Assembly: GCA_037178975.1 (NCBI GenBank)
Contig: JASJZH010000004.1
Location: 4,278,001 to 4,342,000 of the forward strand
Length of the DNA: 64,000 nt
From: Oscheius tipulae
Lineage: Eukaryota; Nematoda; Chromadorea; Rhabditida; Rhabditidae
Reading direction: 5' to 3'
Of the stretch, positions 48,439 through 58,898 are shown piece after piece (position 1 is the stretch's first letter; every line of letters starts with the position of its first letter). The position numbers were made by a program, and so were the translations under genes. The notes beneath the pieces are model-generated. The model did not search any database and was not told where the DNA came from. It saw nothing but the letters and a program-made list of their open reading frames with translations.

Positions 48439-48958
48439 TCATCTGCCAAATACTCCTCTGGCATCGTTAGCTAGCCCGGCATTCCGGATCGGAAGCCCAT
48501 TGTAAGGGCCTCGTGGTATGGCGTGATTCCTAGCAGCCAACTTCGTGTCAAAGAGCCATTGTTTCGAATTGTTTTCGGTCAAATCTTTCGTCTGCTTCAC
48601 TAAATCCTTGCTGTTTATGCCGTCACTCCGCACTCTGCTAAATCTTTCATTTTCTCCATCTCTTACTTCCGCTTCATTTCCTAGTAGTTATTTCGTCGTA
48701 CTCTTCAGCAGAACATAATTGAATTTGATTAAAGTCTGCAACTCTTTCTGAAGATATTGTTCTCTCTCTCAAGTGGATCTTATTTATCTGTGTAAGAAGC
48801 AACAGCAATAACGAGAAATATGCTGTAGCAATTAGGTTGCTTCTGGCTAGGGTCAATTTCCCTCTCCCAATTATGACCGAGACAGAGTTTCAGTTTTCCT
48901 ACGCAGATCTCAGAGTTCTATTCATCGGAACTCTCTTCTTATCATTACACTTTCGCAT
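48439..48958 (-). CDS. Candidate small secreted peptide precursor
   Basis: A hand-spliced model of about 106 residues that I do not recognise. Exon 1 is only ATG-CGA-AA. After an intron of about 108 nt the frame gives MRKSNLIATAYFSLLLLLLT, a strong signal peptide. A 62-nt and then a 29-nt intron (donor GTAAGAG) bring in RVRSDGINSKDLVKQTKD. The C-terminal part holds WLFDTKLAARNHAIPRGPYN and ends NDARGVFGR. Scattered single and paired basic residues (MKRNR) could be processing sites, but there is no Gly-Lys-Arg amidation signal. It is divergent from the peptide-like gene at 49142. The exon structure is the main uncertainty. Confidence 0.45.
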
Positions 48959-49141
48959 GTAACCGCACTGACATTGATTGCAAACAATGCTCGCAATCCT
49001 CGCAGTTAACCTACACTGTTGGTAATTGTAAAGAAATGAACGAGAGACACCTGAAGGTGTTTCGTTGAGTCATCTCTTCCAGTACTTTTCGGTTTCTGAT
49101 CTCTCAATATCCCGGGACTAGTTAACGAGAGGCTTGCAGAG

Positions 49142-49396
49142 ATGTCACAGATCTCCCTCCTTCTCCTGGTAATCGCCTTCTCTGTCATCTTCGCCATGGT
49201 TGCAGCTTCAGCGTCATCATTCAGTGAGGAACAGCAGTATCTCGAAGATGACTATTTCGGACCCAGGTTGGTACTCTGTCTACAAACCTACAAAAAACTT
49301 AGATTGCGCCGTGTTCCACTTGCCTATCACGGCGAGAATGCCTATTTGCAGCAGCTGTTGTCGAACTTGAAGCCAAGATTCAAACGCAGCCTGTAA
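49142..49396 (+). CDS. Candidate neuropeptide-like precursor (72 residues)
   Basis: A two-exon gene with a 35-nt intron. The signal peptide is MSQISLLLLVIAFSVIFAMV. The rest reads as two peptides separated by dibasic sites. The first ends YFGPRL before an Arg-Arg. The second starts VPLAYHGENAY and ends LSNLKPRF before Lys-Arg and a final SL. FGPRL resembles the FxPRL motif of pyrokinin/neuromedin U peptides, and the second peptide's Y..L..L...KPRF ending resembles NPY/NPF peptides. Neither has the glycine needed for C-terminal amidation, so both resemblances may be chance. The ATG follows an acceptor (CTTGCAG) by 2 bp, and AATAAA lies 14 nt after the stop, which supports a real transcript. 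Confidence 0.6.
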   Translation: MSQISLLLLVIAFSVIFAMVAASASSFSEEQQYLEDDYFGPRLVLCLQTYKKLRLRRVPLAYHGENAYLQQLLSNLKPRFKRSL

Positions 49397-49410
49397 TCCA
49401 TCATCTTATA

Positions 49411-49416
49411 AATAAA
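49411..49416 (+). terminator. Poly(A) signal of the 72-residue peptide gene
   Basis: AATAAA, 14 nt after the TAA stop. Confidence 0.6.
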
Positions 49417-50164
49417 GAATCTGTTGTGGTTCTCACCTGTTCTACGCATAAATTGAACATGGAAGTTTTTGCTCTTGACAGCCTTTGATTTGTCGAGTTG
49501 GAACATAAACAGTTGGCGTGAGATGGCATCTTGCCTCGGCACAAACTGCGGTCTTTTATCTGGTCCGTAGGCAGTCCCCTATCTGATTCGAACCCCTCTC
49601 CTCCCTTAACTTTCAGATATTTGTCGCCCGAAACGCGCCCATGGACCTGAGAGATTGTAATCATGAAAAGATGGTAGAGGACGATAAGGAGAGGACAGCC
49701 GGTTGGACAGACAGTTCCTTCGAAAAGAGAGGCAGAGACAAAAGGAACAAATGAGCTACCGTGTCGTCCGAAACGAAAACTGACAGCGTTGATTAACTGC
49801 CGTTTTTGACAGGCCGCCTTGACTGAATTTCCTCCTTTTCTCATAATTACAAGATTAGACTGGCTCTATTAGAGAGTAGGAAGTGCGAAAGGCAGGGATG
49901 ACTTACAGTAATCCCATGATTGGATGAGAAAGTTTCGTTAAATATCTTTATTTTCTCAAAGAGTTCCATCTCGATCGCAATAAAAAGCACATTTTGAACA
50001 GCATAAATGAGAGAGACAGAACAGAAAGTGAACAAAGCTTGACCCAGACAATTTGAGGAAATCTGACAGTGATAATAGAGAATAAATAGGGATGCTGTAC
50101 AATTTGGCACAGGCGGGTTTGGAAATCACAATTTGGGAGAGAAAGAGAGAGGACATCGGGTGGT
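49417..50164. other. Intergenic region downstream of the GATA factor gene
   Basis: About 750 bp. A 147-codon open frame on the minus strand (49401-49844) is the longest here, but it has no family match, poor start context and an irregular composition, so it is not called. Confidence 0.45.
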
Positions 50165-52366
50165 CTATTGGGTGAACATGAAAGTCGTCGGATAGGGTTG
50201 ACTAAAGTAGTTGAGTTGCATAGGCATCTTGTCGTACATCTTCGTCTCGTATCCTTTCATAGAATAGTCGTCCATGCCGGATCCTTTGTTCTTTTTGGAC
50301 TTGGAAGACATTTTCCTGTTTCTTGACTGAATCGTCTCCTTTTTCATGCCCAACGGTCGATCCACCTGAAAGACACTTTGACTCTCGACCCCAATTAAAC
50401 CATTACTCGGTCTCGGCTCTTTCCGAATGTTATGCCGCCGAGTGGTTAATTACTGCGCGCAACACCTCTTGCGCGAACGAGCGGCTGCCTTTTGCTCGGG
50501 AAAATGTACCTGATGCAGTTTGTAGTAGAGACCACAGGCGTTGCAGACAGGCTCGCCGCTTCCATTCCGTCTCCAGAGAGTCGTGTTGTTCGTCTTGCAG
50601 TTGGCACAAGAGACTCCAGTCCGTTTTTGGGTACTCTGAAAAGACTACGGTAATCGGAGCATTTGTTAGCCAGGTAGGCGCTGATTTATGGCAATGGCAA
50701 AGGTCGTCGATGTGTCTAAGATAGCGCGAGTCTGACCTCCGAGCGGCCGTTTTTTTTTCCTTGTGCTCATCGGGTCCTTTCGGAAAAAAAAATCTTATTA
50801 TCATTATAAAGAGCATACTACAATCCGAAACCCAGCTGGGTTAGAACTTCAACTAATGTGTCTGACTGCTTGAAGAAACTCAGTGATTTCCCAATCGCTA
50901 AAACACCCTGACCCATCAAAGTCCAGCCCAATTAGTCATCCCCAGTGAGTTATTTTGACGAATCTATTCCGTTGCGTAACTTCTACCTCATCCCTACCTC
51001 CTCGTCCACTATCAAGGTCGACAAGAGAGTGAGAGTGTGTGCAGACAGTCAAAGACTGACCGTACTCCAAACTTTCGAAATAATCGATTCACCTGTCTCT
51101 TTTTCGGTTTGACCAACGGCCTGTTGTGTCCGTTCATTTTCGAGTAGAGACCGCAGGCGTTGCAGAGGTAGTGTCCAGCATTGTCTCTTCTCCAGAGAGG
51201 CGTATTCGTCACTCCGCAATTCAGACATTCCCGACCTTCTGTTGCAACTGTAACTGGGAGTAGACGAGGCATGAAAAGAAATTACGATTGTTGTTCTTGT
51301 TGTTACGAGGAGTTGATGAGGAGTTTCCAGACGAGGAACTGCTTGAGGTGGAAGTTGACGGCACAGCTGGAACTCGAAGAGGAAGAGTGGTCGAGTGAGG
51401 AAGGGTGTAGTCGAAACCGGAGTAGTTCGAGTAGTTGTTGTAGAATGTGGCACCATTAGCAGCTGAATTAGTATTGTACGTGACGTTCAAACAAAGCACT
51501 ACTGTTGAAGACGGAAGGATCCATGACCGTCGACTGGAAGGCTGAAGTCGGATCAGTACACGCAGCTGCCGATTGCAATGTGTAGGATGAGGGGAAGACA
51601 TTCTGGTACATGAGGGGATAGCCTGAAATCTCTTTAAGCAAATGCCGAGTCATAAGTCAGGATACTCTGTTCAGAGTTGTTTAATCGTCTGGCCTATTGG
51701 GCCAACGCGTCGGGATTCATTTCCCGGCCGTAATCAATGGCCATGATGGGCACGAGGCAATGGAGCGAAAAGAGTCTTCCCTAGGGAAGCCCACCCTTTT
51801 CTGCTTACCTGTGGTCGTTCCTGTATAGCTCTCTGTCTTCGCCGGAGCAGCATAGTACAGATTTGTTGTGGTCGGGTTGTAGAAGGCGGCGGCCGGCTTC
51901 ACCGGAGAGAATACCTGCAAACCCATCTATCACAAGCTATTTGTATCTTCGACAATAAACAGACGTGTTGTTCGAGACAGTACCGATGAAATTTGACATG
52001 TTTTCTTCAGTTCAAGGTCAAAATTTCTCACAGTACTAACAAATAGAGGCATATGTTTGCTGTAACAGCTACTGTAAGTTCCTAACTACTTCTTTCAAAG
52101 GACAATAGGTCGAATGAGAGAGCCAGTATAAGGGTATGAAACACGATGAGTCAGAATGACTCGTGTGTGAGAAAGACAGAAAATGGGTCACTCACATTTT
52201 CTTCAGTGGACGTCTGCAGATCGCCACTCGAGTCGAGCACATTACAATCGGAGATGGTTGACGAATCGTCCACCATTTGCATCTGCTGCATAGCCATTCC
52301 GTCGGCGAGTGGCTCTCCAATGGTGTACATCGTCGGCGTGAATTTGTACTCGGCAGTTGAGCTCAT
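50165..52366 (-). CDS. elt-1: Two-zinc-finger GATA transcription factor (elt-1-like)
   Basis: A nuclear transcription factor with two GATA zinc fingers. The N-terminal activation region is Ser/Thr/Asn/Tyr-rich ([35 protein letters not shown]; homopolymeric Ser). The N-finger reads [20 protein letters not shown] and then [19 protein letters not shown]. The C-finger reads [19 protein letters not shown] and then [18 protein letters not shown], followed by a basic tail. Both fingers keep the four cysteines. In C. elegans only ELT-1, the epidermal-fate GATA factor, has two fingers of this kind. The tail ends [11 protein letters not shown]. An acceptor (TCTGTTCAG) lies 11 bp upstream of the ATG. 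The finger exons are separated by an intron of several hundred bases, long for this genome. Confidence 0.9.
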
Positions 52367-55031
52367 CGGAACAACTACTGAACAGAAAATGTTGTTGACG
52401 GATACAGATGTAAGCCAGAGAAGTGTCAGAGATCTTACGAACAGGAGATATTCAACAGTATAATAAAGGCAGCTTTAGTGTTTCGTTCTATTATTTGTAA
52501 CTCAAACTCCGAAAGGACAAGAAAGTGTTTGTGTGGTCATCATTCGTCCCATGCGTTTGCTTCCCATGGATTAGTGCGACTACTCCGACTCGCGACAAAA
52601 TCTCTCCGTTTTTGCGCGCTGGTTGATAGCAGCTGGAACATATGTGCCGGCTGATAATCTACAAGATGCTTAGATGATAATCGGTAAGATGAGCCGGAAC
52701 GATAGGAAATGATGCCGAAGAACTGCACGAGGAGGCGGGCATGACTCGGCCTCCGGTCGGGCCGAAAGGGCGGAGTCAACGATGACTGGGAGAGAGGACC
52801 TGGCTTGAGGATTACGGTAAGTTGGGTCGCTTATCACGCAGATAACGCCTCCGACGACAAATGGGCTTGTCATCTGCCAACAAGTGAGCCGATAGCATCT
52901 TCAGAAGGCTTGTCAGCAACTTTTCCAAATGCGAAAGAGGTAGACTTTGAATGGGAAATTGCTATTTCGAACTTTAATGAGGTCGTTAGCATCGTAGGTT
53001 CGGAACAGAGGAAGGAGCTCTTAAAATGTCATTTCCTCTATCTTTAGTGGAATGCAGTTATTGACTGTACGGGCTAATAACTTACTGTAAGAAGGCTGGG
53101 AATAACTGTTTCGCTCGAAGAGATTCGAGGTACATTTAACCTGATCATTGCTACCCAAGCGAACAAGTCATTCATACAGACGGTCTAAAGCAGGACGGAA
53201 GATTCAAGAATGGAGAGAAGGGGAGGAAGGATATCTCGAGACTTACCGTAGTCGTTTACTCAATTAATGGAGTGTGTATGGCGGATAAATGGCGAACGTC
53301 TTCGCGTGATAAGCGATGGATTCCCCTGGGATTCACAGTAAGCGAGATGTCTAATTGGAAATAGGAGATTCCAAGTAGGGAAAGGTTAAAATGGCGGCCG
53401 CGTCTTTGGTCCGACATGCGTGGCGATGCCCGCGAGAACGGACGCCCGTAGCAGAGCCTCCGGTCTCTTAGAAAGTTGGCAATTTGGACTAACTCAGATT
53501 ATTGAGATATCGTGACAGCTCGTCAAGGGAATCGGGGACCTGCGAATTGAGATAATCTACGGTAGAGCAGTTGCTGGCTATAAATTGTGAGTGGAAACGC
53601 GGCGAGTATTAGCAAGAAGACACCTGTCTATCAGTTTGTCAGACGATTGCAGAGCCGCAAAGATGTTCGCTAATGAAGCTACGACACAGCTGACTTCTTG
53701 AAAGCCGCAAGTTACCGCAGACCAATTAGACGAAAAGAAAGAAAGAAGATTTGAAGCTGTTGTCGCCTCGGGGATCATAGCTCGACATTAGCATAAAATC
53801 TGTCGCTGTCTGTGTCTCTCAGCTCCGCGCAGTCCTTACCGGCTGGCTGTCAGTCGCTGAGATTTATCATTCAATTGCATATTATTCATTATGTGCTCTC
53901 GGCCCATTTGATGCCGTTAATAGGATGATCGTCGAGGGAATTCCTTCCGTTCCACTCTCAAAACAACGACAGCTCTTTCGATTCGCAACTGGGTCAGCGA
54001 GGATCCGCTCCTACCGTAGAACGACGAGAAAACGTGTCACTCTTGAAGATTACATCTAGCCGAATGGCCGTCGAGGAATTTGGGGGACATTAACACTCTC
54101 GTTTACCTCGAAGGGGGGATCTCTCTGTTTATACTGACCCTTCAAGACCGATCGGTTACATAAGCTACCGGAGGAGATAAACTGACCGCGCAACTGACTT
54201 GTGTGTTTTAAGAGTTAGTCTCGAACTTTTGAGAATACTCGTGTAACCATTGAGTCAAGATTGAGAGGCACTCAATTTGTGTGAAGAACATTGCTGTTCC
54301 ATGTCTCGAGCTTCTCGGAGATGGAATCTGAGCGTCGGGTGTTTGGTGACAGCTGTGGCCACTTGCAAATGGCCTCCCATGAATGACGTACGACCGTCTC
54401 TTCCAGCTCGCTTATGGTAATGTGAAGATTCCCGAGATCAATCCTCCATGTAGCGAGTATCTCGTTTATTAGCCATAAATCAAGAACTCGCGCTCGGTTG
54501 CGCACAGAGTCAAGGTTAATAAGGTCAAGACTGGCTCTCTCTCTCTCTCTCTCTCTCGAAACATAAACATTCCTAGATGTATATCTTGAACAGTTCTGAA
54601 AAAAAAAGAGCTGAAGGAGATAATTGGGTCAATTACAGATTAAGAATACCGCCTAGACCCAGGGACACATGACCCGACTGCCGAAGGGAGCCTGTGAAAC
54701 GAGCCGACGCGCATGGACGGCAAGGCGACAAACTCTGCAGGTATCAACTTGCTGTCAGCCAGACAATCATGGGAGTCACAAGTGATAGCTTCTCTCCTCT
54801 TTTGTTGTACACTCCTTATGTTAGCATTGATGTTAATTTGAAGAACTGGACCTGTCGTACTCTAAAGCAACACCTGTCACTGTGCCTTCTCGGAGTTTAC
54901 AGTCTTATCAACATGTGTTCCTTCCCCGTGGCTCAGTTCCCGTCATCTAGAAGTAGTCCAATTATTGCAATTAAGAGGATTAACGACTCGGGATTTATGG
55001 ACAGTAAAGATGTTGTCGTCAGTGGTAAGGT
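52367..55031. promoter_or_regulatory. Long upstream region of the GATA gene with GATA sites
   Basis: About 2.7 kb without a supported gene, the longest gap in the window. It contains TGATAA at 52652-52657, 52675-52680 and 53307-53312 and the reverse form TTATCA at 53864-53869, all good GATA-factor sites. It also contains GATAA-type variants and a CT microsatellite. Regulation of the gene by its own product or a sister GATA factor is plausible. Open frames here (up to 157 codons, 54694-55167) lack any domain, and the longest overlaps the RMD coding exon. Confidence 0.5.
54535..54557. repeat. (CT)n microsatellite
   Basis: A run of 23 nt of alternating C and T. Simple repeat. Confidence 0.95.
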
Positions 55032-55721
55032 TTATTGTGTCTGGACCTTCTTGAGCATTTTCTGCATGTCAACATGCATTTCGCGTTCGGACTCGTCTGC
55101 AGCCTTGAGACCGAGACCGAGAGTGAGATACTTCTTGGCATTGGCCTTATCCTTCATCTGGAGATAGGTCTTGGCGATGTAGAAGACATTCTCGAGCCAG
55201 TCAGGACGAGTCTCATGGGCAGCGAGAAAGTCGGCCAGAGCCTCGTCGAAGGTGGCAGTTGGTGGAGTACTGTAGAAGACGGAAGCAGCATTGCGTTCGA
55301 ACCAACTGAGTCCAGCAACTCCGAAAGCATAGCGACCACGCATGTGTAGCAGACTATATTCCTTCTTGTCCATAGCCAATGCCTTATCGAGATATTCCTT
55401 GAACTTGGAACCCTGCTCGATCTTCTCCTTCGTTCCGAGGTAGTCTGTCAGCTGACCCGTCGTCACAGCCACCCATTTGAGAACTGGGAACGATGTCTGG
55501 TCCTGATTGTAGGCTTCCACACAGTATGCCTGTCCTTCGATGATCAGTCTCTTCTTCTTGTTCTTGTCAGCTTCTTTTCCAGCCAGTTCGTGACAGCTAC
55601 GACCTAGACGCCACAACAGTTCCTTGTCCTTTTCGTCCTTCTCGTAGCGCTTTTTCAGCGATGAGTAGACTGTCTCCACTCTCTCCGTCCCGTACAGCTT
55701 GTCCAGCTCCTCGTAGCCCAT
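55032..55721 (-). CDS. rmd: Regulator of microtubule dynamics (RMD-1-like) TPR protein
   Basis: An intronless gene for 229 residues of the RMDN/RMD family, whose C. elegans member associates with spindle microtubules. The start MGYEELDKLYG is the first ATG of the frame; the frame is open above it but has no earlier ATG. TPR-like helices follow: RYEKDEKDKELLWRLGRSCH, YCVEAYNQDQTSFPVLKWVA, YLDKALAMDKKEYSLLHMRG, WFERNAASVFYSTPPTATFD and FYIAKTYLQMKDKANAKKYL. It ends DMQKMLKKVQTQ. The stop codon overlaps AATAAA (CAATAAAC). The lack of any intron contrasts with every neighbour, which carry many. That could reflect a retrotransposed copy or high expression. The N-terminal membrane anchor of some RMDN proteins is absent. 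Confidence 0.88.
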   Translation of the reverse strand: MGYEELDKLYGTERVETVYSSLKKRYEKDEKDKELLWRLGRSCHELAGKEADKNKKKRLIIEGQAYCVEAYNQDQTSFPVLKWVAVTTGQLTDYLGTKEKIEQGSKFKEYLDKALAMDKKEYSLLHMRGRYAFGVAGLSWFERNAASVFYSTPPTATFDEALADFLAAHETRPDWLENVFYIAKTYLQMKDKANAKKYLTLGLGLKAADESEREMHVDMQKMLKKVQTQ

Positions 55722-56829
55722 CTTCCAGTAGACTTTTAGTCCCAACTTCTCATCATATATACTTTTCTTTTCAATAAAAAATTCCTGAGTTTGTTGTCAA
55801 ATGTTTTGTTTGCAAATTGCGAGTAATTTAGTTAGCCGAACTGCTCGGGTGTCATTGGGCAGCGGACAGTTTAGGGGCTTCCGGCGCCAGATCTATTAGA
55901 GGCATGAGCGGCCGCCTCTTTTACTGATGCCTATCAACCGACCTCGTCACTCACCTCCGCTAATTAGAGGTGAGAGTCTCGAGGTCCATGAGACTCGATT
56001 TCTTTTCCGCGGCAAACTTGTTTCAAGGGCTGAACATCTTCAGTCTTTCTGCAGTCCTGGAGAACTGAAAAGTGCGAAGTATAATAGAAAGAAATAGTTT
56101 TGGGTTCCAAGGAGTCTCTTTTTAGATCCCTTGCAGTTTCGCCTTTTTCTTGGAAGTATTCTTATGAATATGAAGAAGAAACTTTGAACTGACGGTTACG
56201 ATCCAGATGTTCACCCCCTGCCTCAACAGACTGTCCTACTGAAACCCTGTTTTTTCCGGTCGGATTTTGTTAATCCGACCGGCAAACAGCTCGTTATTCC
56301 AATCTGTTGTTCCAAAGAGATTGTTCAAACAGTATCATTTTATTTTGTCTGTTCGATTCGGGGGCCTTTGCATTATTACACAGAAATCTTTTTCATCAGT
56401 GGCAGTTTCTAGTCCAATCAAACTGTCCTTAACAATTCATCCAGTTCAACAATCGTGTGTTGATTACATAGGGTTCAGTCGAGGAACACGTTAGACTCGT
56501 GAAACCTCTAGAATAAACTGTTGATCAGTTCGAATGTAGGTCGATAATCTACGGGCTGTCTTTCCGGTTATTCCTTAAACTCGGCCATTATTCCATTGTC
56601 TCTATTAAATGTTCCGAGACGTGTTCCATTCTGCCATTGACGGTTTTTCCTTCAATTACACAACGATCTTGCCTCTCGAAAAGTGAACGTGTCTTTTGTG
56701 GCTTCTTCTCAACGACGACGTCCATTAAAGTCTTGCCGCAGGCGGTCGGGCAGGTTCGCCGACCTTGCACCTTGTTATGTCACACTCTCTGTTCCACTCC
56801 TTCCTTGTTACCACCTCTTTCGATTTCAG
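55722..56829. other. Intergenic region between RMD-like and SLC23-like genes
   Basis: About 1.1 kb between divergent genes. It contains a perfect hairpin (56256-56282). Open frames are short and unconvincing. An upstream exon of the SLC23 gene cannot be excluded. Confidence 0.45.
56256..56282. repeat. Perfect 11-bp inverted repeat with 5-nt loop
   Basis: The arms are CCGGTCGGATT (56256-56266) and AATCCGACCGG (56272-56282) around TTGTT, preceded by a T-run. It lies in non-coding DNA about 550 bp upstream of the SLC23-like ATG. Confidence 0.9.
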
Positions 56830-58787
56830 ATGAAGGGAGGTCTTCAACTGGGAGTCAACGATGTTCCTCGTTGGACCGATGCCATCCTTTTCGGCTTTCA
56901 GGTGGCTAACGGTCTTTCTAGAGTTCAAAAACCTCATTCAGCAAGCAATGGTATGCACTTCTGGTCTTTTGGTCTATCCCATTCTGATATCCGATGCAGC
57001 CTGTGCAGGACAGTCTACTGTCACTCTAAGAGTGCAACTCATAGCAGCCACATTTGTCGCGTGTGGCATCGCGTAAGTTGATCGAGGACGAACGCAACAA
57101 GATGTATTTTCAAAGTACGTATCTCCAAAGTACTATCGGGATCCGATTGCCAATTCTACATGGCCCCTCAATAGCTTTCCTACCTCCTCTTCTCGTCTAC
57201 AAAATGCGCAACCCATGCACGAATGGTCCATCAGATTATGTCGATCCCTTGATTTGGAAAGGACGGCTCAATGAAGTTTGTAGTCTGGCATACAAAACAA
57301 TCTGGATCTAGATTTCTGGCAGTTTGCTAGCAGCCTGTAGTGTTTTCTTTCTGATTGGCGGAGCTGGAATCGCTGGAGTTTTGTCTCGTCTTATTGGACC
57401 CGTGACCATTACACCCTTGATGATTCTGCTGAGTATTTCTATAATGCCAACTATGGAAGAGAAATTGACAATTCATTGGATTTCCATCGTGTGAGTCCTC
57501 TCTTTAGCGAATACGAGATTTTTAGGATGTTATTGAGTGTCTGTCTGATGGCAGTATATCTTGAAGAAGTAGTCGTCAAACTACCCGGATGTCGTCGAGG
57601 TCTCCGTCTCTTTGGTCAATTTCCATATCTTCTCAGTATTGCCTGGGTCTGGTTGCTCTGCCACATTCTGACCATTACCAATTTTGAACCAGTCAACAGT
57701 CCGATCAGAACTGACCGGAATGAGACGGTCACTGTTTTGAGAGAATCGGATTGGTTCAATTTGCCCTACCCTGGTATGTCAAAACACCAAAGAACCAATT
57801 CAACTTTCAGGCTTCTTTGGTGTTCCTACTTTCAACTGTGGGCTGTTTCTTGGCTATTTAGCATCTTCAATCGCTGCTGTAGTTGAGAATCTGGGCAATT
57901 ACAGTCTTCTGGCTCGTGTAGCCCAACAACGGTCCCCTCCAAGAGATGCTGTGAATCGAGGAATCATCATCGAAGGTGTTGGTAGTGTCATATCTGCCTC
58001 GTTGGGAATCGGAACTGCTGTGAGTCTGTGAGAAAGGTTGAACACAATATGTCTAGGTGACTACATACAGTGAGAATATAGCTCTGATTCACATTACTCG
58101 AGTGGCCAGTCGAAGAATAATGCAAGTTGCCGGTTTTATCCTTCTCTCCCTTGGCTTCTTCACCAAATGTGCTGCTGTTTTGGCTTCAATACCAGAACCA
58201 CTAGTCGGTGGTATGCTCACTATGGGTGTCTCCATGATCGCCGGCGTATCTTTATCAAACCTTCAAGTTAGTCTTTTTCCAATCTGAACAAGAGCAGCTA
58301 TAGTTGATTGACCTGCGTATGACTCGGAACCTAGCCATTATGGGACTATCTCTGATGATTGGGCTTGTTGTACCTCGTCACTTGGAGCGAAGTCCCATCG
58401 AATCTGGAAATAGCGATATGGACGATGTTCTCAACATGTTGTTGTCTATAAAAATGCTTGTCGGGGGAATTGTTGCAGTATGCTTAGACAACACAGTACC
58501 TGGTAGATTTTTCCAACTCTTCTCGAAATTTGTTGTTCAGGTGCTACACGAGTTCAACGCGGTATCCCGTCTTCGAAGAAAGAAGAAGATTTGTCCTTTG
58601 ATTACGACGAGGACGCTTATTCTTTCCCAGGAGCAGTTGGCAGGTACATTCAGCTTTTTACATCTACCAGCTAGTCAGTTCAAGGTCTCTTCTCAAATTG
58701 TCCTGGCTCCCATTTCTTCCAAACAAGATGGCCAACAGTCGCCTGCCCTCCTCGAATATGAGTTCCACCTCATCTAACACTTTTTGA
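56830..58787 (+). CDS. SLC23: SLC23-family (nucleobase/ascorbate) transporter
   Basis: A polytopic membrane transporter similar to sodium-dependent vitamin C transporters and NAT/NCS2 permeases. The start MKGGLQLGVNDVPRW follows an acceptor (TTTCAG), and DVPRWTDAILFGFQQAM matches the family's first helix. Other blocks are LQSTIGIRLPILHGPSIAFL, IGPVTITPLMILLSISI, the signature region VVENLGNYSLLARVAQQRSP, RDAVNRGIIIEGVGSVISA, KCAAVLASIPEPLVGGMLTM, GVSLSNLQLIDLRMTRNLAI, GLVVPRHLE and CLDNTVPGA. A cytoplasmic tail with FPGAVG and Ser-rich sequence ends STSSNTF. Introns are about 35-45 nt. The substrate (ascorbate, nucleobase or other) cannot be settled here. An AATAAA follows 42 nt after the stop. 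Confidence 0.9.
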
Positions 58788-58829
58788 ACATATACTTCTA
58801 CTTATTGCTCGATCTCAGCCACGGGGTAT

Positions 58830-58845
58830 AATAAACTTTTTTATT
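58830..58845. terminator. Back-to-back poly(A) signals of convergent genes
   Basis: AATAAA on the plus strand (58830-58835) serves the SLC23-like gene. The reverse complement TTTATT (58840-58845) gives AATAAA on the minus strand for the LARP7-like gene. The two stops are only 111 bp apart, so the 3' UTRs must abut or overlap. Confidence 0.6.
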
Positions 58846-58898
58846 CGAAAGTACCCGTAGGAATAAACGAGGTAGTGTGGAGATCACGGGGGATATAC

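Noticed and set aside
49570-49600. GGGTTCGAATC on the minus strand, another tRNA-like T-loop
   Set aside because: Flanking bases do not form the 5-bp T stem, and no cloverleaf can be drawn.
49401-49844. 147-codon open frame on the minus strand between the peptide gene and the GATA gene
   Set aside because: No recognisable domain, overlaps the 3' UTR of the peptide gene, and composition is unlike neighbouring exons.
54694-55167. 157-codon plus-strand open frame downstream of the RMD gene
   Set aside because: Its 3' part is the antisense of the RMD coding exon, and the rest has no recognisable content.
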